Positions 47,224 to 58,498 are shown, numbered from the stretch's first letter. The stretch: DNA of 64,000 bases from Arion vulgaris (GCA_020796225.1 CM036758.1:27079897-27143896), one strand, 5' to 3'. Numbers and translations: made by a program. Notes: generated from the sequence alone by a model not told the origin.

Positions 47224-47665
47224 AATCAGTTGATTGATTGATTGATAAAACCTTCATCATTGCACTTCGGTGAGTAACCATGTGTACTTCGATCTCTTTC
47301 TTACATAGAAAGATCTCTGCTGCAGTGCACGAACTCCGTAGCATCGGCGAGTGTCGCTGATGTAATTTTTTTGAAGATGGTGAAGATATTTTTATATGAA
47401 TTTTATTTTTTATCTTTTCTAATGAATGTTGCCAGGATAGCGGCTTTCCATCATGCTCATCTCGATTTGGAGCTGCCAATGCTTCTTTTACGTGCTCAAA
47501 TTGAACACAGGACGTATGTTTTATCGTCCATCTCCGATGGAACTCCCTCTCACCTATATTGAGGTCAGGGATCTCTGGAAAAATATCCAGATGGCGCCGC
47601 GAGGAAGCGAATCTGGTACCTTTGGCACGAAAAACGAGCACCTAAACTTTACGCCACAGAGACCC
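47224..47665 (-). mobile_element. SINE-D, tRNA-derived
   Basis: A full-length copy. In reverse, the head is at about 47580-47665 (TTCGCTTCCTCGCGGCGCCA), the body holds TTTTCCAGAGATCCCTGACC, CGATAAAACATACG and GATGCTACGGAGTTCGTGCA, and the (TCAA)n tail is at 47224-47243. ORFs seen across it are incidental. Confidence 0.8.
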
Positions 47666-48367
47666 ATAAGAGGCAATCAGTATTCAGTACTATGTAACAC
47701 AAGTATATCACCTCACAGTTTCAATTGTTGGTAATGTGACTGACATGTAGACGACGGAAATTAGTAGTGCTTCCGCAATCCGCGTGTAAAAAGAAATTAA
47801 AAGTGAAAATTCATAATGTTTTAGTGCGACGCAAACGATATGTGCGCCAACAATTGAGAATTATGTTTCTAACCCAGAAAGGTCTTCTCGTTGCAAAAAC
47901 TATAACATAGAGTGCTCATGCTCTTTGGCTAAGATCACAGAATATCTTGAAATAATTGTTACTCTATCTTGTCTCTCCGAGGTTTGATCTAGCTAGTCAC
48001 GTGCGTCATTGTCATGGATTGCAGTTTAAAAAAAAAAAAATCTTTACAGCACAGTACCTTGATATGGTCTGCAAAGGTGGAAAGTGCCACACAGAATAGG
48101 TTTTCTTGTGTCTAACAATAACACTGTGCATGTTTCAAATTCAATTCTTGTTCGACAATGAGTCGTTGCTTTGAAATGTCTAACACAGACATATCAGGAA
48201 AACGGATAGCATACATGCATGTCTTCAATTCAAAATAACTTAGTTGGGTTTACTGCCATGCATATTGTAGGAGTCCACAGTTAGACTCTTCTTCTTCTTC
48301 TGAAATCAACTTCTGCTATGCGACTACTCCACTATGTGTCATAAACAGGGCGGTGCTCTTAAAGTCT
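47666..48367. other. unassigned sequence
   Basis: No gene, RNA or repeat recognised; contains an A13 run at about 48030. Confidence 0.35.
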
Positions 48368-48673
48368 TCACCGGTCCCTCATGGTTTGTTCTGAAGGGTT
48401 GTTCCAGTTTACCAGATTTCCATCCTCACGCTGCTCAGACTGAGGCAGAGGCAGGATACCTTCTGTGGACCGCTTTAGTGCTCCACAGGTGCAGGCAGCT
48501 GAGTCCCTGAGACCCATTTTATGGAGGTGTGCTCTGAGATCGTAGTGTCCCGTTCTAAGTCTGAAAACTGTGGTCACGCTTTTCTGTTCAATGTATTTAT
48601 GTTGTTGCGCTCTGGGTTGTATCCTCCGTTTCACAGTGAAACGAAATAACCGACAAAGTGGCTTCAAAAACAT
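48368..48673 (-). pseudogene. RNase H-type LINE C-terminal domain
   Basis: The minus strand reads VTTVFRLRTGHYDLRAHLHK then MGLRDSAACTCG, followed by STEGILPLPQSE. This matches the FRLRTGH-x-x-L-x-x-HL...C-x-CG...TEHLL-x-C block that follows the RNase H domain in several LINE clades. The usual HxxxxC closing motif is changed to GILPLPQ. There is no RNase H core next to it in the window, so it is an isolated 3' fragment. The fragment at 27010-27150 may come from the same type of element. Confidence 0.8.
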
Positions 48674-48750
48674 ATATAGTGAGGTCTATTATAAATGGAT
48701 ATGGTGGACATACTGAAGTTGCTCAAAGACCAACTGTTGAATGCAATATT

Positions 48751-49005
48751 CGCCCGTGTGTTGTCGGGGTTAGCAAGGCGAGCAAAGATTAGTAATACTA
48801 CGACCTACAAGGCATGCCGTAAGAGGCGACTGAGGTAGAGGCCTAGGGAAGCTACCCTAGCAAATACAAAAAGCGTCACAGAAATCGGGTGTTCTTGTAG
48901 GCGCATAACTGGCACCACGTACAGTCGCTCTATGACTCAGATCACATACAGATCACAAAGAGTGGTTTAACAAGTGGTCGACATGAAGCGTTCCAAGAAG
49001 AAGTA
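48751..49005 (+). repeat. RepA dispersed repeat
   Basis: A complete-looking copy from CGCCCGTGTG to CCAAGAAGAAG. It lies just downstream of the candidate exon at 49188-49397, that is, within its putative intron. Confidence 0.8.
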
Positions 49006-49187
49006 AGAGTAAAATGCATGATTACCAAACTGATGAATGTGATTTGATAAGAATGCACGAATTTGAAATAATACATTATCGAGTATAAAAGGGGCATTTG
49101 CAAGGTCGGATTTCAACTGTATCTTATCATCTCATCATACATAATCAAACATTACAGCAAATCAACCAATTTTATTTCGACCCTTAC

Positions 49188-49397
49188 CTTTTGAGTCTGA
49201 CATGCATATGTAGTTAATTGGTCAGGGACTACTTCCTTCTCTGGTAGGCGAATGTCGAAATACTTGATATCTGGATCATTTGTGACGTCACATCCGGTGT
49301 CCGCCGAGGACAAAATCAAAGTCGTTGTTAGCACGACAATAGCCAGCCATGCTCCAAGCCATGCTCGCTTGTTCGAAGTTAAGTTTGGGTGATTCAT
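49188..49397 (-). CDS. candidate first coding exon, secreted copper type II monooxygenase-like protein
   Basis: Seventy codons from ATG at 49397 to a consensus donor (AAG then GTAAGG, intron starting 49187, phase 0). Residues 13-31 form a hydrophobic segment (WLGAWLAIVVLTTTLIL) with small residues after it, a good signal peptide. The mature part reads CDVTNDPDIKYFDIRLPEKE then VVPDQLTTYACQ. A FDIRLPE...VPDQ-TTY-x-C pattern is what I know from the start of the N-terminal domain of the peptidylglycine hydroxylase / dopamine beta-hydroxylase family. These secreted copper enzymes hydroxylate peptides or amines. The copper-binding histidines would be in later exons, which I could not find. An upstream TTCTCGTCAG just before the start codon could be an acceptor for a 5' UTR exon. 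Exon status is well supported; the family call is an inference from about 25 residues. Confidence 0.5.
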
Positions 49398-50199
49398 TTC
49401 ATGTATCTGACGAGAATAATTTTACTTGATATATGACACTCACTATTACTATTTGAATGTGTATTGTTGTCCAGTGTAACTAATTATACGCATGTTTAGT
49501 TTAATTTGTTATATGAATATGAGTTACAACCAACAAAGACCAGATCGAAAATGAGATATTTAGGGCAGGTTCTTCAAGCAATAACGAAAAGACGCATTGA
49601 AAGGGAATGAGACTTGTGATGCAGACTCACAGTGAAGCAGTCTCATTTGTGACCAGCCGGTGATTGTCTGCAGAATGGGAATACATTTTTTAAGGATGAA
49701 ATGAAAATATTACATAGCCTTGGCAGAAATGCCTACCACATTTCTGATCGTCAAGCACACATTTACTCAAAACAGGCGAACCAATTCCTTTCCTCACTTG
49801 CTGAACTGAGTTTCTTGAGTTGATTCAATAACCCTTTATTTTTAATTTCAAAAGTGAATCTTCTATTATTTGTGCTAACCTATAAGTGGCTCTCTACCTC
49901 TCTCCCATTTTAGGTTACTACCTCCAAATAATTTTTCTTTAAATAAACACAGGTCTTCTCCTCTAGACTTGGGGCGAAAATTGAAGGCTTCGATTCAGAG
50001 AGCGGTCTGCAGAGTGGAAATAGATCGACAACAATATCGCGAAAGAAACATAGAACCAGCTAATTAGACCAACGAGAACTACAGAACATATTGAGAACAA
50101 TATTAGATAGCGCTTAGAAGAACATCGACCAAGAATGGAAACAAACCAGTAAGTAAACAATTGATCAAATTGTGAAGTGTTTTTCCTATGATCTATCAC
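49398..50199. other. unassigned sequence upstream of the candidate exon
   Basis: No promoter that I can defend. A 78-codon minus ORF at 49963-50199 has two hydrophobic stretches but no family or splice context. Confidence 0.3.
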
Positions 50200-50575
50200 T
50201 ACATTACAGGAAAGACGAGGAATAAACTAAGGTTGACTCTCTGATGTACCACTACATTCTAGGAAAGATAAGGTCTGGACTACGTATTTTCATCTGACCT
50301 ACCACTACATTCTAGGAAAGATAAGGACTGGACTACGTATTTTCATCTGACCTACCACTACATTCTAGGAAAGATAAGAACTGGTTTAAGTATTTTCCTC
50401 TGACCTACCACTACATTCTAGGAAAGAAGACTGTTTAAGTATTTCTGACCTCACACATTTGGAAGATAAGAACTGGATAATATTTTAGCTCTGATCTACC
50501 ACTACATTCTAGGAAAGATAAGAACTGGACTACGTATTTTCATCTGAACTACCAATACATTCCAGGAAAAGTGGA
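50200..50575. repeat. 53-bp minisatellite, about seven copies
   Basis: Units with CACTACATTCTAGGAAAGAT, AAGGACTGGACTACGTATTT and TCATCTGACCTAC. Copies near 50420-50480 are shortened. Confidence 0.9.
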
Positions 50576-50689
50576 CTAATTGTATCGCATACGGAAGCAG
50601 ACTAACTCTCCCTTTTTCTATATCTCTCGTTCTCTCTCTTATTTCCCTAACCAAACATACGGTTGAACCTTTAAAAAAATAGACCGATG

Positions 50690-50870
50690 TTTTACTGAAC
50701 AAGTTTCACTGCGTTCTGGGCAGACCCGTATGTTCTCAGTACCATAAGTGCTCAGTCTCTCCCCCAGTAGATGTCGATGGATAAACATAATGGTGGCTAT
50801 CTGGTGAAATACACTCACCATTCTTCCCATCAGACGTTCATTCATGCTTGTACATTGTGTGAGTACAAAC
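50690..50870 (-). pseudogene. LINE-R 3' coding end
   Basis: The minus strand reads NERLMGRMVSVFHQIATIMF, then IHRHLLGERLSTYGTENIRV, then CPERSE. This is the same C-terminal block as VFDQRVME...LRYLLGKTEHLWICPEGN at 43480-43660. It grades directly into the 65-bp array at its right side. Confidence 0.65.
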
Positions 50871-52115
50871 TTCATCAAATAATCAATCTTCCCATCAGAC
50901 GTTCATTCATGCTTGTACATTGTGTGAGTACAAACTTCATCAAATAATCAATCTTCTCATCAGATGTTCATTCATGCTTGTACATTGTGTGAGTACAAAC
51001 TTCATCAAATAATCAATCTTCCCATCAGATGTTCATTCATGCTCGTACATTGTGTGAGTACAAACTTCATCAAATAATCAATCTTCTCATCAGACGTTCA
51101 TTCATGCTTGTACATTGTGTGAGTACAAACTTCATCAAATAATCAATCTTCTCATCAGATGTTCATTCATGCTTGTACATTGTGTGAGTACAAACTTCAT
51201 CAAATAATCAATCTTCTCATCAGATGTTCATTCATGCTTGTACATTGTGTGAGTACAAACTTCATCAAATAATCAATCTTCTCATCAGATGTTCATTCAT
51301 GCTCGTACATTGTGTGAGTACAAACTTCATCAAATAATCAATCTTCCCATCAGATGTTCATTCATGCTTGTACATTGTGTGAGTACAAACTTCATCAAAT
51401 AATCAATCTTCTCATCAGACGTTCATTCATGCTCGTACATTGTGTGAGTACAAACTTCATCAAATAATCAATCTTCCCATCAGACGTTCATTCATGCTCG
51501 TACATTGTGTGAGTACAAACTTCATCAAATAATCAATCTTCTCATCAGATGTTCATTCATGCTTGTACATTGTGTGAGTACAAACTTCATCAAATAATCA
51601 ATCTTCTCATCAGATGTTCATTCATGCTTGTACATTGTGTGAGTACAAACTTCATCAAATAATCAATCTTCTCATCAGATGTTCATTCATGCTCGTACAT
51701 TGTGTGAGTACAAACTTCATCAAATAATCAATCTTCTCATCAGATGTTCATTCATGCTTGTACATTGTGTGAGTACAAACTTCATCAAATAATCAATCTT
51801 CCCATCAGACGTTCATTCATGCTCGTACATTGTGTGAGTACAAACTTCATCAAATAATCAATCTTCTCATCAGACGTTCATTCATGCTTGTACATTGTGT
51901 GAGTACAAACTTCATCAAATAATCAATCTTCCCATCAGACGTTCATTCATGCTTGTACATTGTGTGAGTACAAACTTCATCAAATAATCAATCTTCTCAT
52001 CAGACGTTCATTCATGCTCGTACATTGTGTGAGTACAAACTTCATCAAATAATCAATCTTCTCATCAGATGTTCATTCATGCTGTACATGTGTGAGTACA
52101 AACTTCATCAAATAA
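50822..52115. repeat. 65-bp minisatellite, about 20 copies
   Basis: Highly uniform units with CTTCCCATCAGACGTTCATT, CATGCTTGTACATTGTGTGA and GTACAAACTTCATCAAATAA. Two-state sites (CCC/CTC, GACG/GATG, TTG/TCG) vary between units. The first unit is part of the LINE-R 3' end. Confidence 0.97.
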
Positions 52116-52792
52116 TCTATGATTAAATATCTTCTTCTTTTCAGATGTCAGTACAACTTATAAATCACTCGGATTGTATTGATCTAGCGTAGACGTTGTA
52201 CATTGTCAACTCGTACATTGTTATATTAAACGATAAATAAAATATCATAATGTTCATATAACATAAACAAGATGTTCTATTAAACTATGAACAAATGGTG
52301 CAGTATCATATTAAACAAATAAACAATCATTCTCACATGACTTATGTCATTTAACAGTAAAACATTAGAAATTAGTAAAACTATGAATAATCACGTATGT
52401 TCATATGAAACAGATAAACAAACGTTCATATTTTATGCAGTGACTTGTTGTGAAGAAAAAATACATATCTAACAACAATCTTTCTACAGATGTTATTCAT
52501 AAAACTGTACATTTCTGATAAAGGAACTTCTAGTACAATATATAGCACCAGTGTATACTCATCAAAGACGTATTGACAAGCTATGTAGCAAACTTGTGGA
52601 GCAATCACGGTCTTTTATATCTTATCTTTCATCAGATTGCGTAAGCAGTGTTGTTGCCTCGTTTCTGTAGGCTACGAAATTTCAATGACAGTGTTCTCAA
52701 GCATTTATTCCCTCTGACATTGGCAGCAACTGTCTCAATAATCAAATCTTTAATCAGTATAAAATCAATTCTAGAGTACATTGGCTGAGTGT
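52116..52792. other. unassigned AT-rich sequence
   Basis: Nothing recognised. Confidence 0.35.
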
Positions 52793-52950
52793 TAAACTTC
52801 CGTGCGAGTCAAGTCATGTTCGATCGACCGCGCCGTTTGTTCACGGTGCATTTTCCCGAGACCAATTCATAAAAAATCTCTCGGCAGGTCAGTGTCCATT
52901 CTGCTGAAGGCCATTGGGGAAAACCGGTCAGTGAACTCAATCAGTTTGAA
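52793..52950 (+). repeat. SINE-B, diverged partial copy
   Basis: Follows the SINE-B order in weakened form: a degenerate head (CGTGCGAGTCAAG, GTTCGATCGACC), GTTCACGGTGCATTTTCCCG, CATTCTGCTGAAGG and GGGGAAAACCGG. Confidence 0.5.
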
Positions 52951-53204
52951 AGCTCTCATATCTTAGATATTCAAATATCACTCCATTGTCTTGTTGTACC
53001 ATATCCTATCTCTCTCCCAACGGTTCCATTCTGTGGTCATCATGTTCTAATTAAAGTATTGGTGTCAGTAAATCAGTAATTTAAAAACAAAGATGTGCTA
53101 TGCATATATCTCTACTGAACTAGTTCGGAATTATATTTTCGTTTGTAAAGTGTAAGTAGTAGTTAATGAACAAGATGCAAGCATCCACACTTTTGAACTC
53201 ATAG
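52951..53204. other. unassigned sequence
   Basis: Nothing recognised. Confidence 0.3.
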
Positions 53205-54660
53205 ATTTGTAAACTGATATAAGGGAAGACTGCAGTAAAACTATGTAGCAATAGCGCAACACGTAAAATAGAAGAACTGTAGTTCTATAAACTGATATAA
53301 GGGAAGACTGCAGTAAAACTATGTAGCAATAGCGCAACAAGTAAAATAGAAGAACTGTAGTTCTATAAACTGATATAAGGGAAGACTGCAGTAAAACTAT
53401 GTAGCAATAGCGCAACACGTAAAATAGAAGAACTATAGTTCTATAAACTGATATAAGAGAAGACTGCAGTAAATCTATGTAGCAATAGCGCAACACGTAA
53501 AATAGAAGCACTGTAGTTCTATAAACTGATATAAGGGAAGACTGCAGTAAAACTATGTAGCAATAGCGCAACACGTAAAATAGAAGAACTGTAGTTCTAT
53601 AAACTGATATAAGGGAAGACTGCAGTAAATCTATGTAGCAATAGCGCAACACGTAAAATAGAAGAACTGTAGTTCTATAAACTGATATAAGGGAAGACTG
53701 CAGTAAAACTATGTAGCAATAGCGCAACACGTAAAATAGAAGAACTGTAGTTCTATAAACTGATATAAGGGAAGACTGCAGTAAAACTATGTAGCAATAG
53801 CGCAACAAGTAAAATAGAAGCACTGTAGTTCTATAAACTGATATAAGGGAAGACTGCAGTAAAACTATGTAGCAATAGCGCAACAAGTAAAATAGAAGCA
53901 CTGTAGTTCTATAAACTGATATAAGGGAAGACTGCAGTAAAACTATGTAGCAATAGCGCAACACGTAAAATAGAAGCACTGTAGTTCTATAAACTGATAT
54001 AAGGGAAGACTGCAGTAAAACTATGTAGCAATAGCGCAACAAGTAAAATAGAAGAACTGTAGTTCTATAAACTGATATAAGGGAAGACTGCAGTAAAACT
54101 ATGTAGCAATAGCGCAACAAGTAAAATAGAAGCACTGTAGTTCTATAAACTGATATAAGGGAAGACTGCAGTAAAACTATGTAGCAATAGCGCAACAAGT
54201 AAAATAGAAGAACTGTAGTTCTATAAACTGATATAAGGGAAGACTGCAGTAAAACTATGTAGCAATAGCGCAACACGTAAAATAGAAGAACTGTAGTTCT
54301 ATAAACTGATATAAGGGAAGACTGCAGTAAAACTATGTAGCAATAGCGCAACAAGTAAAATAGAAGAACTGTAGTTCTATAAACTGATATAAGGGAAGAC
54401 TGCAGTAAAACTATGTAGCAATAGCGCAACAAGTAAAATAGAAGCACTGTAGTTCTATAAACTGATATAAGGGAAGACTGCAGTAAAACTATGTAGCAAT
54501 AGCGCAACAAGTAAAATAGAAGAACTGTAGTTCTATAAACTGATATAAGGGAAGACTGCAGTAAAACTATGTAGCAATAGCGCAACACGTAAAATAGAAG
54601 AACTGTAGTTCTATAAACTGATATAAGGGAAGACTGCAGTAAAACTATGTAGCAATGGCG
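53205..54660. repeat. 78-bp minisatellite, about 18-19 copies
   Basis: Units with ATAAGGGAAGACTGCAGTAA, AACTATGTAGCAATAGCGCA and GTAAAATAGAAGAACTGTAG are nearly identical. Two-state sites include CACGTAAA/CAAGTAAA and GAAGAACTG/GAAGCACTG. 78 is 26 codons, so a 553-codon minus ORF stays open (26-residue repeats such as YRTTVLLFYVLRYCYIVLLQ). It is hydrophobic and lacks start context or homology, so I treat it as incidental. The right edge becomes RepG. Confidence 0.97.
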
Positions 54661-54755
54661 CAACACGTAAAAACGAAGCACTGTAGTTCTACAAAATACA
54701 AAAACAATATACCACAGCAACGTTTCGACCAAAAGACTTTTATCACTCCGCATCA
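54640..54755. repeat. RepG dispersed repeat, source of the 78-bp array
   Basis: The last array unit continues into CAATGGCGCAACACGTAAAA, AGCACTGTAGTTCTACAAAA and CAGCAACGTTTCGACCAAAA, the RepG end seen at 25250 and 41787. Confidence 0.85.
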
Positions 54756-55388
54756 CCCGGTAACAGAAGACCGAATAGCTTAGCCGACACATCGAAAATT
54801 CCTGTTTGATGGAGGCTGGCTTGTATACATGTTTGATAGAACACTGTAAGCTTTATTGCAATTTTATTCAATTTTTTGAGTTCATGGTTATTTGTTGATG
54901 AAAAGTGTTAATAATACTGATATTCCTTATTGTTAAATTTAATTTGTGACATAATATAATCCAATTCGTGCATGTTGTGTCGTTTTTAAAACGAATTACT
55001 TTCTATCTAACAATACTGAAATGCGAGGGTCACGCAACACTTGTGGTCTGATTCCTGAAATTGTTTACAAGAGCACGATGGCCTAATGCAGAGACAACTA
55101 TAAGCTACTAGAGCCCGGCTAGCTGTGCCTAATGTTACCAGGGGTCACGATTAAGCAAAGGATACACCAGAAGGGAAGAAATTCACTTTTTAAAAGGCAG
55201 ACATAATTTAACGTGCAGAAAGCCAGAAACTGATGAGTCGCCTCAGAATCTCAAAGATGTACGCCCCTGTTGTTGGCAGTTCCCCTTACTGCACAAAATA
55301 GTGTGATATGTTGTTTTTGCAAAGCATATTAAATATGTGACGTAATAGTGAACTGGGTCAGATTTGAGACTAATATGTTAGTCTGTGA
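54756..55388. other. unassigned sequence
   Basis: No gene or repeat recognised. Confidence 0.35.
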
Positions 55389-55626
55389 GCGTCTGTAGCT
55401 CAAGCGGTAGTGAGCATGATCACAAACCCAAGCGTACCTGGTTCACGGCGGGCAAGTTTGGAAGCAAATTCGTTCCCGTGAGATTTTTACAAAAGGTAAA
55501 AATAGACCTCACCGTTCAGAAAGCAATGACAAACTACTGAACGCATAAGTGGTGCCTAGACAAATCAACGATTCGTTTACTGTGGTTGATGGCTACGTCC
55601 TTCAGGATATGCCACGATTTTCATTT
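55389..55626 (+). mobile_element. SINE-A, tRNA-derived
   Basis: The same head (TAGCTCAAGCGGTAGTGAGC) and body as at 31404. The B-box region is damaged: GGTTCAAACCC has become GGTTCACGG by a short deletion. Confidence 0.85.
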
Positions 55627-55779
55627 TTTCATGTTAGTCTATTTTTAGAGTTTCTAAACAAGTAGAAAACGGAAATCGAAAACAAGTAAGCATGAACATC
55701 GTATATTGTGGACGTATACGAATCGTTAATCTGAGCAAGTTAGGCTGATTTTACGACCTTGTTGTATTGAAGACCACGC

Positions 55780-55860
55780 GTCCAATAGGTGACACCTTGA
55801 CCCAGATTGACTGTTAGACGAGCAGTAAAGTATAAATAGCTGTTTCATTACTTCCCAGTT
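55780..55860 (+). promoter_or_regulatory. possible CCAAT/TATA promoter
   Basis: CCAAT at about 55781 is followed about 45 bp later by TATAAATAG at about 55829, a spacing compatible with an RNA polymerase II core promoter. No coding exon is recognised downstream before the 69-bp array, so this may be chance in AT-rich DNA. Confidence 0.2.
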
Positions 55861-56289
55861 TATACTATTAGCAGATATAGCTTATAGTCAACAGAAAGCT
55901 GACAGAACATCAACAATCTGTCCCACTGGACACAGAGCAAAACAAACATTAAAACAAAAAGCAATCACGATGTGAGGGAGATACGTGACTTGTATCTAAT
56001 CGCTTATAAATAGTTCCCAACAAAATCAGCGATTTATCAATCTAGTCCCAATACTCCAATCCCAGTTCAAGCTGAATACAAACATCTATGCAGGTGTAAA
56101 CACATGAAGCATATACATAGTAAATAGTAACAGCTTATTGTTCATCTCAATCAGAGCATGCCTGGTTGTGTTGTATGGTTGTTCTGTCGAGTTCTCTTCA
56201 ACATGTCTCTACTTGTGATCACATTTTGCAATCTAACACGAAGTATACGGTATAGATTTCTGTTGGTGGAGGTCTGCAGTTTGAATCTG
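55861..56289. other. unassigned sequence
   Basis: No supported exon; a short plus ORF from an ATG at about 56203 runs 41 codons into the array. Confidence 0.3.
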
Positions 56290-58082
56290 ATATTCTTGCT
56301 GACATGTCAGGTCCCAGAACCATGAAGTAGGAGATATTTGTAGCGTTGAGGTTAGGTGGTATTCTTGCTGACATGTCAGGTCCCAGAACCATGAAGTAGG
56401 AGATATTTGTAGCGTTGAGGTTAGGTGGTATTCTTGCTGACATGTCAGGTCCCAGAACCATGAAGTAGGAGATATTTGTAGGGTAGAGGTTAGGTGGTAT
56501 TCTTGCTGACATGTCAGGTCCCAGAACCATGAAGTAGGAGATATTTGTAGGGTAGAGGTTAGGTGGTATTCTTGTTGACATGTCAGGTCCCAGAACCATG
56601 AAGTAGGAGATATTTGTAGCGTTGAGGTTAGGTGGTATTCTTGCTGACATGTCAGGTCCCAGAACCATGAAGTAGGAGATATTTGTAGCGTTGAGGTTAG
56701 GTGGTATTCTTGCTGACATGTCAGGTCCCAGAACCATGAAGTAGGAGATATTTGTAGGGTAGAGGTTAGGTGGTATTCTTGTTGACATGTCAGGTCCCAG
56801 AACCATGAAGTAGGAGATATTTGTAGCGTTGAGGTTAGGTGGTATTCTTGCTGACATGTCAGGTCCCAGAACCATGAAGTAGGAGATATTTGTAGGGTAG
56901 AGGTTAGGTGGTATTCTTGTTGACATGTCAGGTCCCAGAACCATGAAGTAGGAGATATTTGTAGCGTTGAGGTTAGGTGGTATTCTTGCTGACATGTCAG
57001 GTCCCAGAACCATGAAGTAGGAGATATTTGTAGCGTTGAGGTTAGGTGGTATTCTTGCTGACATGTCAGGTCCCAGAACCATGAAGTAGGAGATATTTGT
57101 AGCGTTGAGGTTAGGTGGTATTCTTGCTGACATGTCAGGTCCCAGAACCATGAAGTAGGAGATATTTGTAGGGTAGAGGTTAGGTGGTATTCTTGTTGAC
57201 ATGTCAGGTCCCAGAACCATGAAGTAGGAGATATTTGTAGCGTTGAGGTTAGGTGGTATTCTTGCTGACATGTCAGGTCCCAGAACCATGAAGTAGGAGA
57301 TATTTGTAGGGTAGAGGTTAGGTGGTATTCTTGCTGACATGTCAGGTCCCAGAACCATGAAGTAGGAGATATTTGTAGGGTAGAGGTTAGGTGGTATTCT
57401 TGTTGACATGTCAGGTCCCAGAACCATGAAGTAGGAGATATTTGTAGGGTAGAGGTTAGGTGGTATTCTTGCTGACATGTCAGGTCCCAGAACCATGAAG
57501 TAGGAGATATTTGTAGGGTAGAGGTTAGGTGGTATTCTTGCTGACATGTCAGGTCCCAGAACCATGAAGTAGGAGATATTTGTAGGGTAGAGGTTAGGTG
57601 GTATTCTTGTTGACATGTCAGGTCCCAGAACCATGAAGTAGGAGATATTTGTAGCGTTGATGTTAGGTGGTATTCTTGCTGACATGTCAGGTCCCAGAAC
57701 CATGAAGTAGGAGATATTTGTAGGTGAGATTAGGTGTATTCTTGCTGACATGTCAGGTCCCAGAACCATGAAGTAGGAGATATTTGTAGCGTTGAGGTTA
57801 GGTGGTATTCTTGCTGACATGTCAGGTCCCAGAACCATGAAGTAGGAGATATTTGTAGCGTTGAGGTTAGGTGGTATTCTTGCTGACATGTCAGGTCCCA
57901 GAACCATGAAGTAGGAGATATTTGTAGGGTAGAGGTTAGGTGGTATTCTTGCTGACATGTCAGGTCCCAGAACCATGAAGTAGGAGATATTTGTAGCGTT
58001 GAGGTTAGGTGGTATTCTTGCTGACATGTCAGGTCCCAGAACCATGAAGTAGGAGATATTTGTAGGGTAGAGGTTAGGTGAT
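56290..58082. repeat. 69-bp minisatellite, about 26 copies
   Basis: Units with TATTCTTGCTGACATGTCAG, GTCCCAGAACCATGAAGTAG and GAGATATTTGTAGCGTTGAG are nearly identical. Two binary sites recur (GCGTTGAGG/GGGTAGAGG and TTGCTGAC/TTGTTGAC). 69 is 23 codons, so a minus ORF of 608 codons (56219-58045) repeats MVLGPDMSARIPPNL-like units. One unit at about 57710-57740 is 3 bp short, so the frame survives. There is no homology, signal peptide or splice context, and I regard coding as unproven. Confidence 0.97.
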
Positions 58083-58498
58083 TGCCTCTCGTACCAAAGG
58101 TAACCGGTTCTCTCCCTCGTGGAGCCATCGGGATATTTTGTCCAGAGATCGATGATCTCAGTGTAGGTGAGATCGAGTTCCTAGTCCTAACAGAGACGGA
58201 CGATAAAACGTAGCCCCCTGTTCAATTTGAGCACGTAAAAGAACCCTTGGCAGTTTAAAATCGAGAACAGCAGGCTGGAAAGCCGCTGCCTGGGAAAAAG
58301 TCATTAGAAAAAAGATTTAAAATAAATTCCTACAAAATATCTCTACCATCTTCAAAATTACACCGGGTACCCTCGCCGGTGCTACAGAGTTCGTGCGCTG
58401 CAGCTGAGATCTTCCTGTGCAAAAAAAGATCGGAGCCCACATGGTTACTCACCGAAGTGCAATGATGATGGTCCTATCAATCAATCAATCAATCAACC
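58083..58498 (+). mobile_element. SINE-D, 5' head partly replaced by the 69-bp array
   Basis: Begins inside the tRNA-like head (TCGTACCAAAGGTAACC, B-box-like GGTTCTCTCCC) directly after the last array unit. The full body (CCAGAGATCGATGATCTCAG, ACCGGGTACCCTCGCCGGTG) and a (TCAA)n tail at 58478-58496 follow. Confidence 0.85.

Noticed and set aside
49963..50199. 78-codon ORF with two hydrophobic segments
   Set aside because: No homology I know, no splice or start context, length within chance for AT-rich DNA.
53131..54792. 553-codon hydrophobic ORF as a membrane protein
   Set aside because: Open only because the 78-bp unit is 26 codons without a stop in that frame; the unit is part of a dispersed noncoding repeat.
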